Assembly (NCBI GenBank): GCA_002709955.1
Contig: PAQY01000013.1
Span: 380,057 to 444,056, forward strand
Direction of reading: 5' to 3'
Length of the DNA: 64,000 nucleotides
Origin: Rhodospirillaceae bacterium
GTDB taxonomy: Bacteria; Pseudomonadota; Alphaproteobacteria; UBA8366; Aestuariispiraceae
The notes under the pieces are model-generated. The model searched no databases. It was given only the letters and a program-made list of their open reading frames with translations, and was not told where the DNA came from. Below, one piece after another: positions 18,034 through 27,226 of the stretch (its first letter is position 1; each line of letters begins with the position of its first letter). Position numbers and translations under genes: made by a program.

Positions 18034-18928
18034 ACGTAAGACCGATATTCCGTTCAATCAGGATCCGGCCTCTCGTCTGATGCCCTGGATCGTGGCCGTT
18101 ATGGTTTATATTGCCGGGCTGGCACTGGCCGGGGCCTTTGTCCTGTCTGCCTTCGCAGATCGATGGGAATCCGGGCTGACCGGGTCGCTGACCATTCAAA
18201 TTCCACCGCCTTCTGATGAAGCGCTGTCACCGGATGCGCAGACACAAAAGGTTGAGGCAGCACTGGATGTCCTGCGCGGCACCAAGGGCGTGGTATCCGC
18301 CAATGCTCTGGCCACGGAAGAGATGCGCCGCCTGTTGGAACCATGGCTTGGTCAAAACATCGACCCGCGTGATTTGCCGCTTCCCTCCTTGATTGCTGTT
18401 GAATTACAGGGCGGACTGATTGCGTCTGATCTGGACTTGCGCGACTTGCGACGTCGATTGGATGCGGTTGCCCCCGGTGTGCTGATTGATGATCATGGAC
18501 AATGGCAGGAGCGTCTGGTGGCGTTTCTGGGCGCGTTGAGACTGGTATCGGCGGTGCTGGTCGCGATTGTCACGGCGGCGGGCTTGATCATGGTGATTTT
18601 TGCCACGCGGGGGGGATTGTTGGCCCATCGTCAGACGATTGAATTGTTGCACCTGTTTGGTGCCCAGGACGGCTATGTCGCCAGCCAGTTCGCCCGGGAG
18701 GCGATGAAGGCTGGTCTTAAAGGTGGCTTGTTTGGGGTCTTTGCCACGGCCTTGACCGTTATCGGGCTGGGCCAGGGGGCGGCCTCTACCGGGGCTGTTT
18801 TGCCGGGGGTTGCGGTGCTGGCACCTTTGGATTGGGCCGTGTTGGCGCTGTTGCCATTGGCGACGGCCCTGATCGCGATGATTGCTGCGCGCATCACTGT
18901 GATGCGGGCGCTGGCGCGGATGGTCTAG
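18026..18928 (+). CDS. ftsX: cell division protein FtsX
   Basis: 300 residues, polytopic. A short cytoplasmic start, one membrane helix (about 20-42), a periplasmic domain with repeated Asp/Leu-rich segments, then three helices near the C-terminus (about 165-190, 220-245, 260-290). This is the FtsX topology. FtsX is the membrane partner of FtsE and activates peptidoglycan hydrolases through partners such as EnvC. It is less conserved in sequence than FtsE, so the call rests on topology and on the 8-bp overlap with ftsE. Confidence 0.92.
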   Translation: MAKRKTDIPFNQDPASRLMPWIVAVMVYIAGLALAGAFVLSAFADRWESGLTGSLTIQIPPPSDEALSPDAQTQKVEAALDVLRGTKGVVSANALATEEMRRLLEPWLGQNIDPRDLPLPSLIAVELQGGLIASDLDLRDLRRRLDAVAPGVLIDDHGQWQERLVAFLGALRLVSAVLVAIVTAAGLIMVIFATRGGLLAHRQTIELLHLFGAQDGYVASQFAREAMKAGLKGGLFGVFATALTVIGLGQGAASTGAVLPGVAVLAPLDWAVLALLPLATALIAMIAARITVMRALARMV

Positions 18929-18938
18929 GGAGCCCGCG

Positions 18939-19571
18939 ATGGCACGATGGCGGGACAATCGAAAGCGGCGAAAGCCTATCGGGTTGCTGCTGCTTGCCGT
19001 GCTGGCGACGGGCTGGGCCATGGGCTTCGTCGTTTTCGCCAGCACGATACCGGAAACCCCGGCCCCCTTATCGGAAAAGACCGACGCCATTGTTGTGTTG
19101 ACCGGTGGCACGCTGCGGCTGGAGGCGGGTATTGAATTATTGGAGGCAAAGGCAGCCGATAGGCTTTTCGTATCTGGCGTTCATCGGGGCGTGGATGTCG
19201 CGGAATTACTGCGCATTCAAAAGCGTGCGCCGGATCGCCTGCAATGTTGTATTACGCTGGGCCATGATGCGGTCGATACCGATGGCAATGCCCAGGAAAC
19301 GGCTGCCTGGGTGAAGGAAACAGGCATTGGCTCTATTCGGCTGGTGACGGCTGGCTATCATATGCCGCGCAGCTTGCTGGAATTTCGCGCCGCAATGCCG
19401 GGAATTAGGATTGTTCCACATCCCGTTTCCCCTGATCATGTGAAGCACGAAAGCTGGTACCGCTATCCAGGCACGGCAGCCCTGATTGCGGGAGAATATA
19501 CGAAATTCATTCTGGTCTGGATACGTCAAACCCTTCGGGAATTGGTGCTCGGCCCGGAGGAGAGACTATGA
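18939..19571 (+). CDS. YdcF/ElyC-family protein (DUF218)
   Basis: 210 residues: one N-terminal membrane helix (about 14-36) followed by the DUF218 domain with DAIVVLTGGTLRLEAGIELL, then TDGNAQETAAWVKE and VTAGYHMPRSLLEF. E. coli members include ElyC, which affects the lipid carrier for envelope polymers. The gene lies 10 bp after ftsX and overlaps plsC by 4 bp (ATGA), so it belongs to the envelope operon. Biochemical activity of the family is unclear. Confidence 0.88.
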   Translation: MARWRDNRKRRKPIGLLLLAVLATGWAMGFVVFASTIPETPAPLSEKTDAIVVLTGGTLRLEAGIELLEAKAADRLFVSGVHRGVDVAELLRIQKRAPDRLQCCITLGHDAVDTDGNAQETAAWVKETGIGSIRLVTAGYHMPRSLLEFRAAMPGIRIVPHPVSPDHVKHESWYRYPGTAALIAGEYTKFILVWIRQTLRELVLGPEERL

Positions 19572-20290
19572 CGGTTCTGCGGTCGCTATTGTTTGGTTTT
19601 GCCTTCTATGGGGGCACGATTGTCATTGGGTTTCTGTATCTGCCCCTGATCCTGTTGCCGGAATGGATCGGCCGACCGTTCTTTCGGTTCTGGATATTTT
19701 ACGGTGTCGCCTGTGCGTGGCTGTTTGCCGGGATAAAATATCGGGTTGTTTATGCCGATGGGGCGGCGCTGGCCGATGGGCCTGCGATTTATGCATCCAA
19801 GCATCAATCCGCCTGGGAAACGATGGCGTTCAGTCATATCCTGCCAAAGCCAGTCTTTGTTCTGAAGCAGGAACTGAAGTCTGTTCCATTCTTTGGCTGG
19901 TACCTGTCCAAAATGCGCATGATCGCCGTTGATCGCGCCGCAGGGGCGTCGGCCATGCGCAGTATGGTGCTGCAAGGGCGGGCGGTGATCAAAGATGGCT
20001 ATTCGGTTGTGATCTATCCTCAAGGGACGCGCGTTGCGCCGGGGGTGACCGCGCCCTATCACCCGGGCGTCTATGCCTTGTATCGCGCGTTGAATGTTCC
20101 AGTCATCCCGATTGCCCTGGATTCGGGGATGCGCTGGCGGCGCAACAGTTTCCTGAAGCGGGCGGGCACGATTACTGTTTCCATCCTGCCAGCCATTCCA
20201 CCTGGTCTTGATCGGCAAAGCTTTATGGACAGGCTGGAAAATGTAATAGAATCAGAGTGCAAACGGATCAATGAAGAAACCTGTGGATAA
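19568..20290 (+). CDS. plsC: 1-acyl-sn-glycerol-3-phosphate acyltransferase-like protein
   Basis: 240 residues, two N-terminal hydrophobic segments then the acyltransferase domain. PlsC acylates lysophosphatidic acid to phosphatidic acid at the inner membrane. The catalytic motif usually HxxxxD appears as KHQSAWETM (His-x4-Glu), and the EGTR motif as YPQGTRVAPG; both variants occur in alphaproteobacterial homologues next to ftsEX. The first residue of the gene overlaps the stop of the YdcF gene. The substrate could be another acyl acceptor, since the key acid is Glu. Confidence 0.88.
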   Translation: MTVLRSLLFGFAFYGGTIVIGFLYLPLILLPEWIGRPFFRFWIFYGVACAWLFAGIKYRVVYADGAALADGPAIYASKHQSAWETMAFSHILPKPVFVLKQELKSVPFFGWYLSKMRMIAVDRAAGASAMRSMVLQGRAVIKDGYSVVIYPQGTRVAPGVTAPYHPGVYALYRALNVPVIPIALDSGMRWRRNSFLKRAGTITVSILPAIPPGLDRQSFMDRLENVIESECKRINEETCG

Positions 20291-20412
20291 CTTTGTGGAA
20301 TGTTTCACTGGGCAGTATCGATTGCATGATCTTCTTTGATTTCAAAATCTTATCCGGAATGACACGCACGGGTCGGTGCATCGACTGTCATCAAACAAAA
20401 ACAGAACATCGA

Positions 20413-20442
20413 TTGACTTGAATCGCATTTGCGCGTTATAAT
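20413..20442 (+). promoter_or_regulatory. sigma-70 promoter of nrdJ
   Basis: TTGACT (20413-20418) and TATAAT (20437-20442) are separated by 18 bp, an almost perfect housekeeping promoter, about 100 bp before the nrdJ start. The -35 box lies within a palindrome CGATT-gacttg-AATCG (20410-20425), a possible repressor site. Confidence 0.75.
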
Positions 20443-20539
20443 AAAAAAGTCATTATATATCTGATAGTTAGTCAGAAATCGACAATGCCTGGACCCAATT
20501 GGGTGCCACTCTCAGATCGATCCAAACGAGGATAACCAT

Positions 20540-22825
20540 TTGGAATTTAGTACTTTTTCCAAGCGTATCTGGGATATGAAATACCGGCTGAAAAAGCCGG
20601 ATGGAACGCCTGTGGACAAAACGGTGCAGGATACCTGGCATCGGGTGGCTAAGGCCTTGGCGTCAGTGGAAAAAGACCCCTCGATATGGCAGCCGCGCTT
20701 CTATGAAGCGATGGCGGATTTCAAGTTTCTGCCCGCCGGGCGCATTCTGGCCGGGGCCGGGACCGATCGTGACGTCACGTTGTTCAATTGCTTCGTGATG
20801 GGCACGATTCCAGACAATATGGTCGGCATTTTTGACCATTTAAAAGAGGCCGCGGTGACGCTGCAGCATGGCGGGGGGATCGGTTATGATTTCTCCACGC
20901 TGCGCCCGCGGGGGGCATTGGTTAAGGGTGTCGGGTCTGATGCGTCGGGTCCGGTGTCTTTCATGGAAGTGTGGGATTCCATGTGTCGCACGATCATGAG
21001 CGCCGGTTATCGCCGGGGTGCCATGATGGCGACGATGCGCTGCGATCATCCTGATGTTGAGGAATTTATCGCGGCCAAGCGCACGGCTGGGAAGCTGACC
21101 AATTTCAACATGTCGGTTCTGGCCAGTGATGCCTTTATGGAGGCTGTTGCGGCCGATGGTCCCTGGGATCTGGTCTTTGATGGTGCCGTGATCCGCACGG
21201 TTAAGGCGCGGGATCTGTGGGACAAGATCATGCGCTCCACCTATGACCATGCAGAGCCTGGCGTCATTTTCATCGACCGTATCAATGCCCGCAACAATCT
21301 GCATTATTGTGAGACGATCCAGGCGACCAACCCCTGTGGAGAGCAGCCTTTGCCCCCCTATGGCGCGTGCCTGCTGGGGTCGATCAATCTGGCGCGTCTG
21401 ATTCAACAGCCGTTTACGGAAGCCGCCCATCTGGATGTGAAGGCCCTGGAGGCGCTGGCGACCATCGCGGTGCGCATGATGGATAATGTGATCGACCTGT
21501 CGCGTTTCCCAATGGACGCGCAACGGCAGGAAGCGATGGCGAAACGGCGTATTGGCCTGGGCGTGACCGGGCTGGCGGATGCCCTGATGATGTGCCGCAC
21601 GCGCTATGGCAGTGCGGATTCCTTGAAATTGACGGAACAATGGCTGGCCAGCCTGCGCGATGCGGCCTATCGGGCCTCAATTGATCTGGCGGGGGAAAAG
21701 GGCGCATTTCCGTTGTTTCAGGCAGAGCCCTATCTGGCCGGGGAAAGCATCGCCGAATTGCCGGAGGATATTCGAAAGGATATCGGCCGTTATGGCATCC
21801 GCAATGCGCTGGTCACGTCCATTGCGCCAACCGGCACGATTTCCCTGGTGGCAGAGAATGTGTCGTCGGGGATAGAGCCCGCCTTTTCCTTTCGCGCCCA
21901 TCGCAAGGTCCTGGCACCCGATGGCAGTCGGGAAAGCCATGAGGTCGTGGACTATGCCTATCGCCTGTATCGGGACTTGTTTGGTGCAGAGAGTGAGTTG
22001 CCGGATTATTTCGTTGATGCACAGGCGCTGCAGCCAGAGGATCACCTGGCAATCCAGGCCGTCGCGCAACGATTCATCGACAGTTCGATATCCAAGACCA
22101 TCAATCTGCCCGCAGAAATATCGTTTCAGGCCTTCAAGGATGTTTATGCCCGCGCCTATGCCCTGGGCTGCAAGGGATGCACAACCTACCGCCCCAATGA
22201 GATCACCGGATCGGTACTAAGTGTTGAGGGAACCCCACCAGCAGAGGCTGCCGCCCTGCCGCAAGCAACACAGTCGGAAGGGGATGTGGTTTATATGTCC
22301 CAGCCCCTGGACCGTCCCGGTGCATTGGAAGGACTGACGTATAAACTGCGCTGGCCGGAAAGCGATCATGCAACCTATATCACCATCAATGATGTGATGG
22401 AATCATCGGGCCGCCGCCGCCCGTTCGAGGTCTTCATCAATTCCAAGAATATGGAACATTACGCCTGGACCGTCGCCTTAACGCGGATGATCAGTGCAGT
22501 ATTCCGGCGGGGCGGCGATGTTGCCTTCGTGGTGGACGAATTAAAGGCGGTTTTCGATCCGCGCGGCGGCTATTGGGTAGAGGGGCGCTATGTCCCCTCC
22601 ATCCTGGCGGCCATCGGGGAAGTGATTGAGCGCCATATGATCGCCATCGGCTTTCTAGGCAGTGATGAGGAAGGCGAGGTCACGCGACCCGCAAGTGGGG
22701 CTAAGCGGGCCCATGGATCAACAGACAGGGGCGGCGCGCAATGCCCGCGCTGTGGTCAACCCGGCCTGGTGCATCAGGAAGGCTGTGACACCTGCGAAAG
22801 CTGTGGCTGGTCCCGCTGCGGCTAA
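20540..22825 (+). CDS. nrdJ: adenosylcobalamin-dependent (class II) ribonucleotide reductase
   Basis: 761 residues. Reduces ribonucleotides to deoxyribonucleotides with a B12-derived radical, independent of oxygen. Conserved parts: GGIGYDFSTLRPRGA, TLFNCFVMG (redox Cys), NPCGEQPLPPYGACLLGSIN (active-site block), TSIAPTGTISLVAENVSSG, and a C-terminal cysteine-rich tail CPRCGQ...CDTCESCGWSRCG. The start is TTG 20540, preceded by GAGGAT 7 bp upstream; the first ATG in frame (20576) would cut the conserved N-terminus. A strong promoter lies upstream. I see no cobalamin riboswitch in the short leader. It is monocistronic and convergent with a PLP enzyme gene. Confidence 0.95.
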   Translation: MEFSTFSKRIWDMKYRLKKPDGTPVDKTVQDTWHRVAKALASVEKDPSIWQPRFYEAMADFKFLPAGRILAGAGTDRDVTLFNCFVMGTIPDNMVGIFDHLKEAAVTLQHGGGIGYDFSTLRPRGALVKGVGSDASGPVSFMEVWDSMCRTIMSAGYRRGAMMATMRCDHPDVEEFIAAKRTAGKLTNFNMSVLASDAFMEAVAADGPWDLVFDGAVIRTVKARDLWDKIMRSTYDHAEPGVIFIDRINARNNLHYCETIQATNPCGEQPLPPYGACLLGSINLARLIQQPFTEAAHLDVKALEALATIAVRMMDNVIDLSRFPMDAQRQEAMAKRRIGLGVTGLADALMMCRTRYGSADSLKLTEQWLASLRDAAYRASIDLAGEKGAFPLFQAEPYLAGESIAELPEDIRKDIGRYGIRNALVTSIAPTGTISLVAENVSSGIEPAFSFRAHRKVLAPDGSRESHEVVDYAYRLYRDLFGAESELPDYFVDAQALQPEDHLAIQAVAQRFIDSSISKTINLPAEISFQAFKDVYARAYALGCKGCTTYRPNEITGSVLSVEGTPPAEAAALPQATQSEGDVVYMSQPLDRPGALEGLTYKLRWPESDHATYITINDVMESSGRRRPFEVFINSKNMEHYAWTVALTRMISAVFRRGGDVAFVVDELKAVFDPRGGYWVEGRYVPSILAAIGEVIERHMIAIGFLGSDEEGEVTRPASGAKRAHGSTDRGGAQCPRCGQPGLVHQEGCDTCESCGWSRCG

Positions 22826-22844
22826 ACCGAGCTCCTTAATCACC

Positions 22845-23960
22845 TTACCAGCCGTTGCAGCGGTCCCATTGGTCGATGATCGCCTCCCCATCCGTCACAT
22901 GATAAACGGGATAGGCGGCAGCCGTCATACAGACATGATTGGGCAGAACCCGCACCCGACTGCCCACCGGCAAGCGATCAAACAGGGCTGGATCCGCAAC
23001 CTTCACATGCCCATGTTCCTGACTGACAGAGGTCACATAAACATCGTTCAGGGCGGGGCCTTCCACGGCCACAACGGCCCCATAGCGGACTTCAGGACGG
23101 AAGGCGTTGGCACCGATATCTTTTGACAGGGCAAGGCCCCCGGCATCCAGCAGGATCTTACTGGCTTCCCGGTTGTGTCCAATGACCGTTGCCAGAACGC
23201 TAAGCGCCAGATCCTGGGTTTGACAGACACCGCGCGACTGTTGGTCCAGGTCAAAGAAGACATAGACCCCGGCGCGATATTCGGTCAGCCCCGTCGCATC
23301 CTGACTGAACAAGGCGGTCGGGGTGGATCCGGCGCTGACGGTTTTTACGGCATGCCCGGCAGCGCGCAGTCGTTCTGCGGCATGAACCACGGCCCGGCGT
23401 TCATCTTCCGCAATTTCCTGGATTTTCGGGATGTCATTGACGCCATAGGAATGTCCGGCATGGGTCAAAACCCCCTCCAACCGGGCGGCTTTTGACACAG
23501 ACAGGCAGTCGGCTATTGCCAGCAGGGTTTGCCCGGTGGCAGACACCCCGGCCCGCCCGTCACCGCAATCGATCTCAACCAGCAGCTTGAACGCTGCGCC
23601 GTGATCGGCAATCGCCCTGGCCGCATCCACCGTATCGGCCAGGACCTTTAGATCGATACCGCGCGCGATCAGGGCTGCGGCGCGGTCCAGCTTGCCTGGC
23701 GCAAGACCCACGGCATAGGTGATATCCTTAAACCCGTGAACGGCGAAATATTCCGCCTCCCGCAGGGTGGATACCGTGATGCCAAATTGATGATTCTGTG
23801 TTGCCAGAAGGCCAACTTTTTCAGATTTCGCCGTCTTCAGATGCGGCCGCAATTTCACACCCAATCGGTGGGCTGACTGTGTCATGCGCGCAATATTGGC
23901 CGCCAGCTTTGCCTGATCCAACAAAAGGCAGGGCGTTTCCAGGGTGGCGATGGAGGTCAC
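22845..23960 (-). CDS. DSD1-type PLP enzyme (D-serine dehydratase / D-threonine aldolase-like)
   Basis: 371 residues, fold-type III PLP enzyme. The N-terminal alanine-racemase-like barrel carries LRPHLKTAKSEKV, whose Lys binds PLP; the C-terminal domain has LPNHVCMTAAAYPVYH, where His and Cys match the zinc site of the DSD1/D-threonine aldolase family. These enzymes cleave or deaminate D-hydroxy amino acids such as D-threonine or D-serine. The start is GTG 23960, 7 bp after the stop of the small Pmp3 gene, so the two are likely co-transcribed. Exact substrate cannot be read. Confidence 0.87.
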   Translation of the reverse strand: MTSIATLETPCLLLDQAKLAANIARMTQSAHRLGVKLRPHLKTAKSEKVGLLATQNHQFGITVSTLREAEYFAVHGFKDITYAVGLAPGKLDRAAALIARGIDLKVLADTVDAARAIADHGAAFKLLVEIDCGDGRAGVSATGQTLLAIADCLSVSKAARLEGVLTHAGHSYGVNDIPKIQEIAEDERRAVVHAAERLRAAGHAVKTVSAGSTPTALFSQDATGLTEYRAGVYVFFDLDQQSRGVCQTQDLALSVLATVIGHNREASKILLDAGGLALSKDIGANAFRPEVRYGAVVAVEGPALNDVYVTSVSQEHGHVKVADPALFDRLPVGSRVRVLPNHVCMTAAAYPVYHVTDGEAIIDQWDRCNGW

Positions 23961-23967
23961 GGCAACG

Positions 23968-24126
23968 CTATTTCTTCACAACCAACCACAGCGCATGGAT
24001 CGACCCTGGCACGAAAAAGAAGCATGTCAGAATAAGGTTCAGCCAGAAATGCAATCCCAGGCCGACCGTCAGGAATGCCGCAACGGGGGGCAGAAACAAG
24101 GCGATGATAATGCGGATAAGGTCCAT
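23968..24126 (-). CDS. YqaE/Pmp3-family small membrane protein
   Basis: 52 residues, too short for most ORF filters. The translation begins MDLIRIIIALFLPPVAAFLT, continues VGLGLHFWLNLILTCFFFVPG and ends SIHALWLVVKK: two hydrophobic helices with the conserved PPVA and the FxPGxxHAxW pattern of UPF0057 (Pmp3/YqaE). AAGGAAG lies upstream of the ATG at the right distance. Members are membrane stress proteins affecting ion permeability and membrane potential in yeast and plants. It precedes the DSD1-type gene by 7 bp. Confidence 0.9.
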   Translation of the reverse strand: MDLIRIIIALFLPPVAAFLTVGLGLHFWLNLILTCFFFVPGSIHALWLVVKK

Positions 24127-24222
24127 GATGCTGTCTTCCTTGGTTTTAATTCGACCCGACGGTACTGTCTTTCACGTCAAATTACCAGTGCCGTTGGGGG
24201 AAGTATCCTTACGAGATCGGCC

Positions 24223-24993
24223 TTAGGCCAGGACGATTTCAACCTGACCCAATGCCCCAAAGTCCCCAATGATCGGGACCCCTCTTTTGCCCTCAAAGAC
24301 GGGGGCCAAAGAGCCAGTGATGATATAGTTCCCGGCATTCAGCCGTTTGCCCTTCTGGCGCAATTCTTCCGCCAGCCAATGCAGTGCCTTTAAGGGCCCC
24401 CCCATGGACTCAGCGCCCGTTCCTGTGCCCATGACCTTGCCATCCATCGCGACAGATACGGCAAGCTCCGGCAGGTTCAATGCGCGCCAATCTGTGCGGC
24501 CTTCGCCATAGATAAAGGCATGGTTTGCCGCGCCATCGGCGATCAACCATTTCGCATCCACCGGCTTGCCCGTATCGCGAAAGCGACGGTCCACGATTTC
24601 AATGGCGGGATGAACGGAACCGATGGCATCCGCGACATCCTGTTCGCTGAAGGCTTCGTCACGCAGTTCCAGATCGCGCTTCAATCGGAAGGCAATTTCC
24701 ACCTCGACAACCATTAATGCGCCATTCGGGGTCGGTATCCGGGTCGGGGCGGCATAGGTCCAGCGATCAAACAGGGGGCCATATAATGGCTGGTCCGTGT
24801 TCAGCCGGGCGCGGGCCTCGGGACTGTTGGCACCGATCTTCCAGCCGACCACAGGCACGCTGATCGTCTCGATCATCTCATCCTGGATTTCATAGGCCTG
24901 TGCCAGGCTTTTCGGGATTGGGCCAGGGTCAGCCGCAAGCTTTGTCCCGTCCAGCCGCGCAGAGGCCAAAGCCCTGCCAATAGAGCTGTTCAT
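24223..24993 (-). CDS. 2-keto-4-pentenoate hydratase-like protein (FAH superfamily)
   Basis: 256 residues. The start matches hydratases of the MhpD/XylJ group, with AYEIQDEMIE, GWKIGANSPEARARL, LYGPLFD, and the metal-binding VEVEIAFRLKRDL and HPAIEIVDRRF. These enzymes add water to 2-hydroxypenta-2,4-dienoate in aromatic meta-cleavage pathways. No other meta-cleavage gene is nearby, so the role here is unclear. It begins 3 bp after the stop of the cupin gene upstream and is likely in one transcript with it. Confidence 0.88.
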   Translation of the reverse strand: MNSSIGRALASARLDGTKLAADPGPIPKSLAQAYEIQDEMIETISVPVVGWKIGANSPEARARLNTDQPLYGPLFDRWTYAAPTRIPTPNGALMVVEVEIAFRLKRDLELRDEAFSEQDVADAIGSVHPAIEIVDRRFRDTGKPVDAKWLIADGAANHAFIYGEGRTDWRALNLPELAVSVAMDGKVMGTGTGAESMGGPLKALHWLAEELRQKGKRLNAGNYIITGSLAPVFEGKRGVPIIGDFGALGQVEIVLA

Positions 24994-24996
24994 GGA

Positions 24997-25752
24997 TTAC
25001 TCTTTCTCACTTAAAGTTTGTTGGGCCAACATGTCCTGATCGACCGGTTGTGCCTTGCCTCGGTTCCAGACGCCGGTTGAGTCACGGGACCACTCGACAC
25101 GCTCCCATATACCGGTTTTGGCCTGATGCCACCAATAAATTGGTGCCTCCAGCGCGCCCACCCATGCAAAAAACAGCAAAACGGGCTCAGACCCGGTGGA
25201 AAGCGCATGAACACGCTCAATGGGTGTGATCGAATAGTCACCGCCCTTAAGCAAAAAAGGCACCCCATTCACGCCATGACGCAGCGTCAGCGTGCCAGAG
25301 AGGCAAAAATAAAGCTCCGCAGCGCTGTGACTGTGCAGCGGATAATCGATATTGGGGGCCAGCGTGAACAATCCGGCGCGCATGCCAGGCATGCCAAGAA
25401 TGCCCAATTCACCAAATATATGCGCCGCATGCATACCGCCGGATAGGGCGGGATCAACATCAGGATGCGCGGATACAACATCACGCCAATGACACAGGGG
25501 CGCAGTATCCTGGACGGCCTGGCGCAATGCGTCCGATCCTGAAAAATTATCCAGACTGGGCTGAAAAGCCGACGGGGCGGGCGCACGGTCCGTCGCTGGC
25601 TGCGCAACAAAGCCGTCCCGTGCGCCGCGAATCAGCGGGGCCAGGAACGGAAGGAGTGTTATATCCTCCCGCGCCCGGACCCGTAATTCTTCTATCACAA
25701 CATCCGCGAAGTGTAGCGCAGCAGTGTCCGGCGTACCGGCAGATTGACCCAT
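24997..25752 (-). CDS. cupin protein of the DMSP lyase (DddL/DddQ-like) type, candidate
   Basis: 251 residues. The C-terminal half is a cupin: LHSHSAAELYFCLSG gives His 140, His 142, Glu 146 and Tyr 148, and IERVHALSTGSEPVL gives His 182, the set of metal ligands and catalytic Tyr used by cupin DMSP lyases. The tail SEPVLLFFAWVGALEAPIYW resembles the region after motif 2 in that family. The N-terminal half is helical, as expected. DMSP lyases split dimethylsulfoniopropionate into dimethyl sulfide and acrylate. It sits between an aspartate aminotransferase and a hydratase, not next to known acrylate genes. Family call fair; substrate unproven. Confidence 0.68.
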   Translation of the reverse strand: MGQSAGTPDTAALHFADVVIEELRVRAREDITLLPFLAPLIRGARDGFVAQPATDRAPAPSAFQPSLDNFSGSDALRQAVQDTAPLCHWRDVVSAHPDVDPALSGGMHAAHIFGELGILGMPGMRAGLFTLAPNIDYPLHSHSAAELYFCLSGTLTLRHGVNGVPFLLKGGDYSITPIERVHALSTGSEPVLLFFAWVGALEAPIYWWHQAKTGIWERVEWSRDSTGVWNRGKAQPVDQDMLAQQTLSEKE

Positions 25753-25766
25753 CAGCGAATTCTACC

Positions 25767-27002
<1,236 letters not shown>

Positions 27003-27226
27003 TCATGTTGTGCGCGAATGGGCGAAACCTACGCCGAACGACCGGATGCTGCAACGCCGTTCCGGCCAAAATTCATGCGAATAGACCCCAACTGTTGCCT
27101 AAAGATGCAGGCAGACCACAGTTCCGCCGCAAAACGACCCCCAACTTGCCCTGATACCAGCCCCAGCCTGCCGTGATTGCCCGGCAGGATATGCCCCAGA
27201 TTAACTCATATGAGGAGACTGGGATT

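Noticed and set aside
20443-20539. Cobalamin riboswitch before the B12-dependent reductase
   Set aside because: The leader after the promoter is only about 100 bases and I see no B12-box-like sequence.
20840-21640. 266-residue minus-strand frame opposite nrdJ
   Set aside because: Antisense shadow of the ribonucleotide reductase.
22662-23126. 154-residue plus-strand frame bridging nrdJ and the PLP enzyme
   Set aside because: Crosses two well-supported genes in other frames; no similarity.
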